Positions 26,364-35,070 of a stretch of 64,000 nt of DNA are shown one piece after another. Source of the stretch: DATLLJ01 sp965229885 (GTDB lineage Bacteria; Acidobacteriota; Vicinamibacteria; Vicinamibacterales; CAVVIG01). Made by a program: the position numbers and the translations under genes. The stretch spans positions 186,001 to 250,000 of the forward strand of contig CBDDJX010000001.1 of NCBI GenBank assembly GCA_965229885.1. Direction: 5' to 3'. Position 1 is the first letter of the stretch. Every line of letters begins with the position of its first letter. Below the pieces are notes generated by a model that saw only the letters and a program-made list of their open reading frames with translations, was not told where the DNA came from and ran no database searches.

Positions 26364-28154
26364 GTGCTTCCCATTGAAGAGTATGCGCTCATCGGAGACT
26401 GTGAAACCGCGGCCCTTGTGGGCCGCGATGGTTCTATAGACTGGCTCTCGTTCCCCCGAATTGATTCGCCCGCCTGTTTCGCGGCCCTGCTCGGCGCACC
26501 TGAGAACGGACGTTGGCTGTTGGCTCCAGTCGCGGAGGTCAGCCAGGTGCGCCGGTGGTATCACACGGACACGCTGATCCTCGAGACCGAGTTCACGACG
26601 CCGGAGGGTGTTGTGTCGGTCATCGATTTCATGCCCGTGCGGAACGGCATGCCCGATCTCGTGCGGATCGTCGCTGGCCGCCGAGGCCAGGTCCGCATGC
26701 GTCTGGAGTTTGTGATCCGATTCGACTACGGCTGCATCGTCCCCTGGGTGCGGAGCACGCCGCAGGGCATCGTAGCCATCGGGGGACCCGACAGCCTGAA
26801 CCTGAGGTCGGACGTGCCCCTTCGCGGGGAAGGCCTTCGCACCGTCGGAGACTTCGTCGTATCGGACAGCCAGCGAATTAGGTTCGAGCTGACATGGTTC
26901 CCTTCGCACATCACTTCACAACCCCAATTGGACGTCGAGCGCGCGTTGAGAGAAACGGAAGCGTGGTGGCACGAGTGGTCACGGCGCTGCACGTTCAGCG
27001 GTCCCTGGCGAGATGCCGTCGTTCGCTCGCTGATCACGCTAAAGGCGCTCACATACGCGCCGACGGGCGCCATCGTTGCGGCCCCAACCACGTCCCTGCC
27101 AGAGTGCATTGGAGGGGTCCGCAATTGGGACTACCGCTACTGCTGGCTGCGTGACGCCACATTCACGCTCCTCGCGCTGATGAACGCCGGTTACACCGAT
27201 GAGGCCATCGCCTGGCGTGATTGGCTGCTCCGGGCAGTGGCAGGCAAGCCGGAGCAGATTCAGATCATGTACGGCATCGGTGGAGAGCGGCGGCACCCAG
27301 AGCTCGAGCTGCCATGGCTGAGGGGCTACGAGGATTCGCGGCCGGTTCGGATCGGCAATGCCGCCGCCGGGCAACGGCAGCTCGATGTGTTTGGCGAGGT
27401 TCTCGACGCGACATATCAGGCGTGGAGAATGGGAGTGCCACCCGATAAGAACGCCTGGCGCGTGGAGAAAGCCTTGATCACGTATCTCGAATCGACCTGG
27501 ACCGAGCCCGACGAAGGCCTGTGGGAAATGCGGGGGCCCCGCCGCCAGTTTACCCATTCGAAGATGATGGCGTGGGTGGCGTTCGACCGAGCTGTGAAGG
27601 GCATCGAAGCATTCGGTCTCGATGGCCCGGTCGACCGCTGGCGTGCAGTTCGTGACGCCATCCATCATGACGTCTGTCGGCAGGGCTACAACGCCGACGT
27701 TGGTGCGTTCGTGCAGTCCTACGGTTCCCAGCTGCTCGATGCCAGTCTGCTCATGATGCCGCTCGTGGGCTTCCTGCCCATCACCGACGAGCGGGTTCGG
27801 GGCACGGTTGCGGCCATCGAACGAGATCTCACCGACGACGGCTTGGTTCTTCGGTATCGGAACCTGACTGACGTCGACGGCTTGCCGCCTGGCGAGGCCA
27901 CCTTTCTACTGTGCAGTTTCTGGTTGGCGGACAACCTGCAGTTGCTTGGCCGTCACGACGACGCCCGCCGACTCTTTGAACGGCTGCTGTCCATACGCAA
28001 CGATGTCGGATTGCTCGCCGAAGGCTATGACGTCACGAGACAACGGCTGGCTGGCAATTTCCCACAGGCGTTTTCCCACGTCGGCCTGATCAATACCGCA
28101 ATGAATCTTTCGTCCTGGCGTGCCCCGGCGATCGCACGTGCCGAAGGCAGATAG
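26364..28154 (+). CDS. Glycoside hydrolase family 15 protein (glucoamylase/trehalase-like)
   Basis: An enzyme of about 596 residues expected to hydrolyse alpha-glucosidic bonds from maltodextrin or trehalose. The N-terminal domain begins LPIEEYALIGDCETAALVGR DGSIDWLSFPRID. The (alpha/alpha)6 barrel carries ECIGGVRNWDYRYCWLRDAT, the general-acid glutamate in PDEGLWEMRGPRRQFTHSKM, and the base in GLLAEGYDVTRQRLAGNFPQ. Bacterial proteins of this exact layout are often trehalases. The start is taken as GTG 26364, with AGAGGAG about 12 bases upstream; the frame is open for 24 more codons. It belongs to the trehalose/glucan theme that continues downstream. Confidence 0.9.
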   Translation: MLPIEEYALIGDCETAALVGRDGSIDWLSFPRIDSPACFAALLGAPENGRWLLAPVAEVSQVRRWYHTDTLILETEFTTPEGVVSVIDFMPVRNGMPDLVRIVAGRRGQVRMRLEFVIRFDYGCIVPWVRSTPQGIVAIGGPDSLNLRSDVPLRGEGLRTVGDFVVSDSQRIRFELTWFPSHITSQPQLDVERALRETEAWWHEWSRRCTFSGPWRDAVVRSLITLKALTYAPTGAIVAAPTTSLPECIGGVRNWDYRYCWLRDATFTLLALMNAGYTDEAIAWRDWLLRAVAGKPEQIQIMYGIGGERRHPELELPWLRGYEDSRPVRIGNAAAGQRQLDVFGEVLDATYQAWRMGVPPDKNAWRVEKALITYLESTWTEPDEGLWEMRGPRRQFTHSKMMAWVAFDRAVKGIEAFGLDGPVDRWRAVRDAIHHDVCRQGYNADVGAFVQSYGSQLLDASLLMMPLVGFLPITDERVRGTVAAIERDLTDDGLVLRYRNLTDVDGLPPGEATFLLCSFWLADNLQLLGRHDDARRLFERLLSIRNDVGLLAEGYDVTRQRLAGNFPQAFSHVGLINTAMNLSSWRAPAIARAEGR

Positions 28155-28168
28155 TCGTGCGGCGCTCT

Positions 28169-28515
28169 TCATCCACGCTGTCCTGAGACAACTCCGGTGG
28201 CTTTCAGGTCCGGGGCCTGGATCATGAGGAACTCGCCGATATTGTCCGAGGTGACGAGGCCGACCAGCCTTCCTCCAGCGCCGCGACCAGATCGCTCCGC
28301 GTCAGCATGCCCTCGACCAGTCCGTCCCGCACGACGCGGAAATCTTGCTGCGAGCCGGTCAGTACGAGGTCCACCGCCTCCTGAAGCCTACTTGCCGGCG
28401 TGAGCGTGCGGTAGTGGGTCAGCATGGCGTGTCGCACGGGTATGTCGGCCAGCGCCGCTTCACGTGTGCGCTGCTCGCTTCCTGCGACGCGCCGATCCAG
28501 ACGAACAAAGCAATG
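28169..28515 (-). pseudogene. Relic of an M50 site-2 protease with CBS domains
   Basis: Pieces of one protein occur in different frames on the minus strand: NIALFVWIGASQEASS (end of the last membrane helix), REAALADIPVRHAMLTHYRT LTP, then LVLTGSQQDFRVVRDGLVEG MLTRSDLVAAL (first CBS domain), and finally GLVTSDNIGEFLMIQAPDLK (end of the second CBS domain). The order matches M50 zinc metalloproteases with C-terminal CBS pairs. The protease core is gone, frameshifts separate the pieces and a deletion removed part of the CBS pair. Its upstream end meets the truncated treY at about 28505-28517. Confidence 0.7.
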
Positions 28516-29735
28516 TTGAGGACACCGCGTTCTACCGTTACACGCCGTTGCTCTCGCTCAACGAAGTGGGTGGCGATCCTGCCCGGTTTGGCCTCACGCC
28601 AAAGGCGTTTCACCGATCCACCGCCCACCGGCAGGAGCGCTGGCCGCTGTCGATGCTGGCCACCTCCACTCACGACACGAAGCTGGGCGAAGACGCCCGC
28701 GCGCGCATCAACGTGCTGTCGGAGATACCCGACGAGTGGCGGAAGGCGCCGGTCGGCTGGTCGCGCCTGAACGCCACCGCGAAAACCGACGTGCATGGCG
28801 AGCCTGCGCCGGACCGGAGCGACGAATACCTGTACTACCAGGCGCTCGCCAGCGCATGGCCGGTCGAGGCCGAACGTCCCACGCCGGAGTTCGTCGAGCG
28901 CATGCGACAGTACATGGACAAGGTCCTGAAGGAAGCGAAGGTGCACACGAGCTGGATCAGCCCGTCACGAGAGTACGACGAGGCGGCGGCGCGGTTTGTC
29001 GAGCGCACGCTCGTCGGTTCGCACGCCGCAGCGTTCCTCGCGCAGTTTCTGCCCTTTCAGCAACGGGTGGCCTACTTCGGGATGCTGAACGCCCTTGCCC
29101 AGTTGACGCTCAAGATCGCGTCACCCGGCGTCCCCGACTTCTACCAGGGGACCGAGCTGTGGGATCTCACACTGGTGGATCCAGACAATCGGCGACCGAT
29201 CGACTTCACACGACGCATGAAGTGGCTCGAGGAGATGGAGCCGTGCCTCGATGACGCCGCCTCAGCAGCGGCGAAGGGTCGCACGGTCGAAGAGTGGCTC
29301 GCGCACTGGCACGACGGCCGGATCAAGCTCTACCTGACCGCGGCCGGTCTGAGGCTGCGCCGGCAGCATGCGTCGCTCTTTCTGCGCGGGGAGTATCTGC
29401 GGCTGGCTGTCCGAGGAGCGAAGAAGGATCACGTCGTGGCGTGTGGCAGACGGCACCAGAACAGCCTGGCGCTGGCGGTCGTGCCGCGGCTGGTCGTCTC
29501 ACTGACGGGTGAGGTTGCCCAGCTACCGGTCGGTCAGACCCTTTGGGGGGAGACCTGGCTGGTGCTCCCTGGGAAGCCCGCCTGCACCAGCTACCGCAAC
29601 GTGTTCACGGGCGAGTCGATTCGGCCCGTGCGCGACGAGAAGGGGATCCGGCTCCGGCTGGGCGACGTCTTCCGAATCTGTCCGGTGGCATTGCTGATTG
29701 GCATCCTCGAAGGGGGGCCATCGGTCTCGGCCTGA
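28507..29735 (+). pseudogene. treY: Maltooligosyl trehalose synthase, C-terminal half only
   Basis: About 410 residues match the second half of TreY (GH13_26), which normally has 700-950: NVEDTAFYRYTPLLSLNEVG GDP, LSMLATSTHDTKLGEDARAR, SPGVPDFYQGTELWDLTLVD PDNRRPID. TreY turns the reducing-end bond of maltodextrin into a trehalose linkage. The N-terminal half with the catalytic nucleophile and acid is missing, so the product cannot be active. The homology starts abruptly where an inverted M50/CBS relic ends, so a rearrangement removed the 5' half together with any treZ. The remaining frame has no internal stop, which suggests recent damage. It may still be transcribed, followed closely by yihY. 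Confidence 0.8.
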
Positions 29736-29753
29736 CCTGCAGGGGACGACGTC

Positions 29754-30728
29754 ATGACCCTATTTCGGTCCGCTTCGTCCCGAGCCGGCGCGCTCGTGCA
29801 GCGCATTGGCGCGAGGTGCCGCGCGGAGCTCGCACAAGTGGCCCAGGCGTCTTGGCTCGGAGCGAAGCAACTGATCGAGAGTCAGGATCTGACCTATGCC
29901 TCGTCGATCGCATTCTACGCGCTGCTCTCGCTCTTCCCGTTCCTGCTCCTGGCCTTCTCCCTCCTCGGCTTCGTGGCGTCCGACGCAGCCGATCGCCAGA
30001 TGGTCGCAGACCTGATTCTGCGCTACTTCCCACAGCAGTTTGCCTTCCTCACGTCTCAGCTCGATGCGATGCGTTCGACGCCGCTGTCGCTGGGGGTGGC
30101 GGGGACGGCGGGTTTGATATGGGCGGCGCTCGGCGTCTTTGGTGCCATTCGGAATGCCGTCAATCTGGCGTGGGGTATCACCCCGCGCACCGGCTTCGTT
30201 GACCACCGCGTGCAGGCGTTCGTGATGTTGCTGGCCTCCATGGGGCTGCTGTCGGTCGTCGTGCTCGTCGCGAGTGCGCGCAGTATTGTCGGAGCGAGTT
30301 GGTTTGCCTCGGTGCTGCGGCAGGCACCCGGCCTCACGCTCGCCGCCGAGATCTTGACCGGCGTTGCCGTCCGTTTCGCCACGTCCATCCTGCTGGCGAC
30401 GGTCGTCAGCCTCGTCCTATATTTTGTGCCCGACACGAAGGTGCGCGTCCGCGACATCGTGCCTGGCGCGATCCTGGCGAGCCTGCTCTGGCAGGCCACT
30501 CTGCGTGCGTTCGCGTGGTACGCCAGCGACATCTCGCGCTTCACGCAGATTCACGGATCCATTGCCGGTGTCGTGGTCTTCCTGATCTGGATCTACCTCT
30601 CGGCCGTCATCCTGCTTTATGGCGTCGAGGTGACGGCGGCTTGTGCCCGGTTGCGCGGCTGGTCAGCGAGCCCGCGATCGACCTTCGGTAACACGACGTC
30701 TGGTGACACGACATCGTCGATCGCTTGA
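29754..30728 (+). CDS. YihY/BrkB family inner-membrane protein
   Basis: A 324-residue protein with about six membrane helices. Family signatures are DLTYASSIAFYALLSLFPFL LLAFSLLG near residues 45-72, GLIWAALGVFGAIRNAVNLA WGI, and the C-terminal RDIVPGAILASLLWQATLRA followed by YGSIAG-like IHGSIAGVVVFLIWIYLSAV and ILLYGVEVTAA. Once called ribonuclease BN or virulence factor BrkB, the family has no settled biochemical function. It starts at ATG 29754, 18 bases after the treY fragment, so it may be read from the same message. Confidence 0.92.
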   Translation: MTLFRSASSRAGALVQRIGARCRAELAQVAQASWLGAKQLIESQDLTYASSIAFYALLSLFPFLLLAFSLLGFVASDAADRQMVADLILRYFPQQFAFLTSQLDAMRSTPLSLGVAGTAGLIWAALGVFGAIRNAVNLAWGITPRTGFVDHRVQAFVMLLASMGLLSVVVLVASARSIVGASWFASVLRQAPGLTLAAEILTGVAVRFATSILLATVVSLVLYFVPDTKVRVRDIVPGAILASLLWQATLRAFAWYASDISRFTQIHGSIAGVVVFLIWIYLSAVILLYGVEVTAACARLRGWSASPRSTFGNTTSGDTTSSIA

Positions 30729-30793
30729 TCAGGTCCTTTCTCTCTCCCTCCATGTCTTGGCGCACTCCGGGACCGTTCTGGAGGCATCCCACG

Positions 30794-32188
30794 TCACGGT
30801 GATGCCGGGCGACCGAGGCGTCCAAGAGCGTCATTGCTCACAAAGAGCGCGAGCGCCACGCCGGACCACCGCCCGTCCCCCCGTGGGCTCCCGGGCGCCG
30901 CATCACTCAACGGCATGATAGCGGTCAGTGTCGTCTGCCTTCTGAAGCGCCCGAAAAGGTAATCCCGCACGATCTGCGCACGATCGACGGAGACGAGGTA
31001 CGGCGCCTCACCATCGCTGGCGACGGCGTATCCTTCGACCACCAATGGACTGTCACTAGGGTATCGAACGAGATCCACCATGGCCGAGTCAAGGCGCCGC
31101 CGTCCGGCGAGCGTGAGCCGCTCGGCGCCTTCGGGGTCGCGCGTGAACAACACATTGGCGTCGATCCAGATCCGCAAGGCCGTTCGATCCTTGCCCTCGA
31201 GCACACCCGATTGGTAGGCCTCGCGCGAGATCGAATCGAGATCGAAAAATCCCCGCTGCCGGAAGAACCCTCGGAAGAGGAAGTTCCGCTTCAGCGCCTC
31301 GGTGCCCTCCGCGAGGTCCGATGTCACTTCCTGGACTTCCGCGAGGGTGTTGCGCAGCGTCTGGGCGATCTGCTGAGCCGCGCCATACGGCGCCGAGAAA
31401 CTCTGTACGGCGGCGCGCGCATGGTCGGTGGTCTCTCGAAGGTTCTGCACCGTCTGCTCGGCCTCTCGGCCGACGCTGGCCATGCGGTCGTACAGCGTGC
31501 GATCGGTCAACAACTGGCCGATTGTGCCCTGCCCCTGCCTGACGTCGTTAACCAGTACCCGGGCATCCGCGACCGTCCCCTGCACGTTCTCAACAAGGCG
31601 AGCGCTCGTTGTCGTCAGCCTTCCCACATCCCGCCCGACGTTCTCGATGACACCGTTCGCGGCGTCGATGGTCTGTGCGAGCACACCGACAGCCCCGGAG
31701 ATCTCTCCTTTGAGGTCGATCATCTCTTTGGCCACCGTTCGGAACGTGTCCCGTCCTTCCTGAATGAGGTCGGCGAACTCGATAGGATCGACGCCGGCAA
31801 TCGTGCCTCCCGGCGCAATCGGTGGCGAGGCGTCTGTGCCGACGCTGACTTGAACGAATGCGTTCCCCACGATGCCGTCGGTCTGGATGGCGCAGGTCGA
31901 ATCCGCGCGCACGAGTTGCCGCACGTCCTCGCGCAGCCGCATGCGGACGCGGAACTTGTCGGACGGGCTCGCCGGCAGACGAATTTCCAGCACCTCGCCC
32001 GCGTCGAGTCCGGCTATGCGAACCTGCGTGCCGACCTGCAGGCCGGTCACTTTTCCAAACGTTGAGCTGAGCTCGAACTGATCGACGAACAGGAGGCGCC
32101 GGTCCCCGATGAGAAAGAGACCACCACCGAACAACAGCAGCCCTCCGAGCACGAACGCTCCAACGATCGCGGTGCGCATTCGCTTCAT
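30794..32188 (-). CDS. mlaD: MlaD-like MCE-domain substrate-binding protein
   Basis: A 464-residue protein with an N-terminal signal-anchor helix (IVGAFVLGGLLLFGGGLFLI) and one MCE domain at about residues 35-120 (FELSSTFGKVTGLQVGTQVR IAGLDAGEV, ending IAPGGTIAGVDPIEF). A long helical region with repeated Val/Thr/Asp heptads follows (about 130-290), and then an unusual C-terminal segment ending DYLFGRFRRQTTLTAIMPLS. MCE rings bind lipids in the periplasm for the Mla transporter. The helical and C-terminal additions make it much longer than E. coli MlaD (about 180). Directly downstream of the ATPase gene, it is the last gene of the mla set. A decayed copy of its tail lies at 48707. Confidence 0.9.
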   Translation of the reverse strand: MKRMRTAIVGAFVLGGLLLFGGGLFLIGDRRLLFVDQFELSSTFGKVTGLQVGTQVRIAGLDAGEVLEIRLPASPSDKFRVRMRLREDVRQLVRADSTCAIQTDGIVGNAFVQVSVGTDASPPIAPGGTIAGVDPIEFADLIQEGRDTFRTVAKEMIDLKGEISGAVGVLAQTIDAANGVIENVGRDVGRLTTTSARLVENVQGTVADARVLVNDVRQGQGTIGQLLTDRTLYDRMASVGREAEQTVQNLRETTDHARAAVQSFSAPYGAAQQIAQTLRNTLAEVQEVTSDLAEGTEALKRNFLFRGFFRQRGFFDLDSISREAYQSGVLEGKDRTALRIWIDANVLFTRDPEGAERLTLAGRRRLDSAMVDLVRYPSDSPLVVEGYAVASDGEAPYLVSVDRAQIVRDYLFGRFRRQTTLTAIMPLSDAAPGSPRGDGRWSGVALALFVSNDALGRLGRPASP

Positions 32189-32227
32189 TCGCCTGGCCTC
32201 CCTGAAATGAATACCTGAAATCTGAGC

Positions 32228-32980
32228 TTACCCGGCGCCCTCGGACATCATGAACTGGCGCACCAGTGGAACCTGACTTCGATCGAGCGCCGCCGGCTCG
32301 CCCCGCTCGACAATCCGGCCTTCATGGAGAAACACAAGCTCGTCGGCAATCGTCCGTGCGCTCGGAATGTTGTGTGTCACCACGACCAGCGTGGTGTTCG
32401 AGCGATTCTTCAACTCCACGAGCAGCGCGTCGATCTCGCCGGCAGTCACCGGATCGAGTCCCGCGCTCGGCTCGTCGGCGAGCAGGATCGTGGGCTCGAG
32501 CGCGAGGGCCCGAGCCAGACCGGCCCGCTTCCGCATGCCACCTGACAGATCCGCCGGCATCTTGTCGTATTCGCGTTCGAGGCCGACCTGCGCGAGCAAC
32601 TGGCTCGCCCGGGACCGGATCTCCCCATCCGGGAGCTTCGTGTGCCGGCGAAGCGGAAACGCCACGTTCTCCCCCACGCGAATCGAGTCGAACAGCGCCG
32701 CGTTCTGAAAGAGGAACCCGATCCGCTGCCGGACTTTCGAGAGCTCGCGACTTGTGAGCCGCGTAATGTCCTGACCTTCGATCAGCACACTGCCCCCATC
32801 GGGGTGGATCAACCCGACGATGTGCTTCAACGCCACACTCTTGCCGGAGCCGCTTCGGCCGAGGATGCAGACGCTCCGTCCCGCGCCAACGGACAGGGAC
32901 ACGTCGTCGAGCACGCACCGGCTTCCGAACGACTTGGAGACGTGTCGAAGCTCGACGGCCGGCGTCTCCACGGTCCTCAC
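32228..32980 (-). CDS. mlaF: MlaF-like ABC transporter ATP-binding protein
   Basis: About 250 residues with all ABC ATPase motifs: Walker A GRSGSGKSVALKHIVG, Q-loop FLFQNAALFDSIRVGENVAF, signature LSGGMRKRAGLARALALEP, Walker B TILLADEPSAGLDPVT and the switch histidine in VVVTHNIPSARTIADE. It powers lipid movement through MlaE between inner and outer membrane. The start is GTG 32980, whose GTG overlaps the mlaE stop (GTGA at 32977-32980). The frame is open further upstream but that part is a shadow of mlaE. Confidence 0.93.
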   Translation of the reverse strand: MRTVETPAVELRHVSKSFGSRCVLDDVSLSVGAGRSVCILGRSGSGKSVALKHIVGLIHPDGGSVLIEGQDITRLTSRELSKVRQRIGFLFQNAALFDSIRVGENVAFPLRRHTKLPDGEIRSRASQLLAQVGLEREYDKMPADLSGGMRKRAGLARALALEPTILLADEPSAGLDPVTAGEIDALLVELKNRSNTTLVVVTHNIPSARTIADELVFLHEGRIVERGEPAALDRSQVPLVRQFMMSEGAG

Positions 32981-33726
32981 GCCGGGTAGAAGAAGAAAAT
33001 GATGCGCACGAGCAGCACATTTGCGACGATGAGCAGGATCGACGCGAGCACCACACTCCGAGTAGCGGCCTGGCCGACGCCCTCCGTTCCGCGTGTTGTG
33101 TTGACGCCAAGGTAAGACGCCACGGTGGCGATGATGAACCCGAACACCATCGTCTTGAGCGTCGCGGGGATCAGATCCGAGAACTCGATCGACGAAAACG
33201 CCTGCCTGAAATAGGTCTGAAACGGCGTGCCGGTAATGGCTGTTTCCGCGACATATCCGCCGAGCATCCCGGTGAAGTTCATCACACTCGTCAGGATCGG
33301 AAGAGCAATCACACAAGCGACGGCACGAGTGACGACGAGGAACCTGAACGAATCGACCGCGGTGGCTTCCAGGGCATCGATCTGCTCGGTCACTTTCATG
33401 GCGCCGAGTTCCGCGCCGATGCCGGCCCCAATCCGCCCGGACAGCAGCAAGCCCGCCGTGAGCGGCCCGGTCTCCCGCACCAATGCGAGGGCGAGTCCGG
33501 CGGGAATCAACGTCTCCGCACCGAATCGGGCCAGCGATGCCCGCGTGTGCATCGAGAGCACGATGCCGACCGCAAAGCCGCTCGCCGCAATCAGCGGCAC
33601 CGACCGGCACCCGAGCTCGAATAACTGGCGGAGGGTCTCGCGAAATTCGTAGGGGGGGCGTGCTGATTCCAGGATCACGCGTCCCGTAAATTGGGCCGCC
33701 TCACCCACGACAACAAGAAAGCGCAT
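32977..33726 (-). CDS. mlaE: MlaE-like permease
   Basis: A 249-residue integral membrane protein with five or six helices. Typical MlaE blocks are VPLIAASGFAVGIVLSMHTR, VRETGPLTAGLLLSGRIGAG IGAELGAMKVTEQIDALEA (the EQIDAL coupling helix that contacts MlaF) and LKTMVFGFIIATVASYLGVN TTRGTEGVG. It forms the membrane core of the Mla-type phospholipid transporter with MlaF and MlaD encoded after it. The BON lipoprotein gene lies 12 bases upstream, so the four genes form one operon. Confidence 0.93.
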   Translation of the reverse strand: MRFLVVVGEAAQFTGRVILESARPPYEFRETLRQLFELGCRSVPLIAASGFAVGIVLSMHTRASLARFGAETLIPAGLALALVRETGPLTAGLLLSGRIGAGIGAELGAMKVTEQIDALEATAVDSFRFLVVTRAVACVIALPILTSVMNFTGMLGGYVAETAITGTPFQTYFRQAFSSIEFSDLIPATLKTMVFGFIIATVASYLGVNTTRGTEGVGQAATRSVVLASILLIVANVLLVRIIFFFYPA

Positions 33727-33738
33727 GGCGATGCCTCG

Positions 33739-34641
33739 TCAGAATAGTTCGTAGGCGATACCAGCGTGCACGATCGTCGCATCGCCGCGCAACGGCCGCT
33801 TCTCGAGGTGCCCACCCTCCAGGACCGCAACCTGCAGTCGAGTGATCACATACCCGATAGAAAGATTCAGCGCGGTTCTGCGGTTGACGGCGTACCACAG
33901 GGAGACGCCCGGCCGCCACGCCAGGCTGTTGTCGACCTCCACCGGGAGCCCCTCAGCGGTACCGGTGTCCGTGACGGTCAAACTGTTCCAGGCATACCCG
34001 CCGACAACCGACGCGGGCAGAGAGACCCGTTCCGACGCGATTGTATAGCCGAGCCCGAACATGACGGGCTTGACATGAACGCGCGTCAGCACCTCCGGGC
34101 GCCCGGCCAGTGACTGGAGTCCCGCCTGAAACCAGTCGAGTCCCATGGCCCACCCGAGGCCCCGGCCCGATCCGAGCTTGATGAGCGGGCTGAGCGCGAC
34201 CCGCGTCTTGAGCGCCGCCTCCCTGGGAAAGCTCCACCCGAGCGATCCGCCGAGCGCCAAGAGGCCAGGATTGTCCTGTAGTTCGGGTGAGTCGAACTCC
34301 CCAATTCCGCCCCGCTGCGACTGCCCGTCCGGCGGCGAGGCCGACTGGCCACCGGCCTGCAGACTTGACCGCACATCGGCAACACCGGAGACAGCGCGGG
34401 CGAGCGCGACGGCCCGCTCGGCTTCCTCTCGCGTCAGCACGCGCCCCGACAACTCCACGACACCGCGCACCACGCGAACTTCGATCGTGCGAACGCCCAG
34501 CTCCGGGTCGTTGACCAGCGCCGTCTTGACGCGTACGGCCGTCTGCGCATCGGTGATGAGCCGCGGGTCGAACGCGGTTCGGCAGCCGGCCACGAGCGCG
34601 AGCATGATCAGAGAAACTGTTGCGCGCGCAAGGAGCGTCAT
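33739..34641 (-). CDS. BON-domain lipoprotein with C-terminal barrel-like domain
   Basis: A 300-residue protein. The signal peptide ends LALVAGC, a good lipobox, so the mature protein is lipidated. A BON domain occupies residues about 30-95 (TAVRVKTALVNDPELGVRTI, ELSGRVLTREEAERAVALAR, GVADVRSSL). The rest has alternating aromatic/hydrophobic strands and ends HAGIAYELF, like a small outer-membrane or YfaZ-type beta domain. BON domains bind phospholipid and stabilise the envelope. As the first gene of the mlaE-mlaF-mlaD operon it could be the outer-membrane partner that MlaA provides elsewhere (inference). Confidence 0.85.
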   Translation of the reverse strand: MTLLARATVSLIMLALVAGCRTAFDPRLITDAQTAVRVKTALVNDPELGVRTIEVRVVRGVVELSGRVLTREEAERAVALARAVSGVADVRSSLQAGGQSASPPDGQSQRGGIGEFDSPELQDNPGLLALGGSLGWSFPREAALKTRVALSPLIKLGSGRGLGWAMGLDWFQAGLQSLAGRPEVLTRVHVKPVMFGLGYTIASERVSLPASVVGGYAWNSLTVTDTGTAEGLPVEVDNSLAWRPGVSLWYAVNRRTALNLSIGYVITRLQVAVLEGGHLEKRPLRGDATIVHAGIAYELF

Positions 34642-35070
34642 GACGTTACGTGGATTGTAAGCGGTTGAGCCAGGGGACGCCTCCGTCGGGGCATTAGTTT
34701 AGGTTAGTGGACGACAGGTCCATAGATTATTCCTGCAGTCAAGGCGAGGACCAGCGAGAAGAGCCAGCCTGCAGTGCAGACCGCGAGCGCGCGGCTCGTA
34801 CTGCTAAAGTCGAGGGCCTCGCGCACGGCCGTAGTGTACGCAAATCTCTCGCCGTCACGAAGAAGCACGTCACAGAGGGGGCTGATGAATCTTGCCAAGT
34901 GAGAGTTGAACGCTTCGTAACGCGGCGTTAGTGCTGTAGAATCCTCGAGTCTTTTCGAGACGGATGGAGGCAGATGACGCCATGGACCGAGACGAGGGGA
35001 CGCTGATGCACCAGGAGATGGCCCGGGCTCAGCTCGTGCGCCGTCCGCGCGTGCCGGCCCCGTCGCGGTC
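34642..35070. other. Interval between the mla operon and the glg cluster
   Basis: About 430 bases separate the divergent BON gene and glgB. A minus-strand frame from 35090 to 34704 ends with one hydrophobic stretch but overlaps the glgB start and lacks a ribosome site, so it is not called. Promoters for both operons should be here; no clear consensus was found. Confidence 0.4.

Noticed and set aside
32981..33610. N-terminal extension of the MlaF frame
   Set aside because: It lies over mlaE in another frame and is not protein-like; the GTGA overlap fixes the start.
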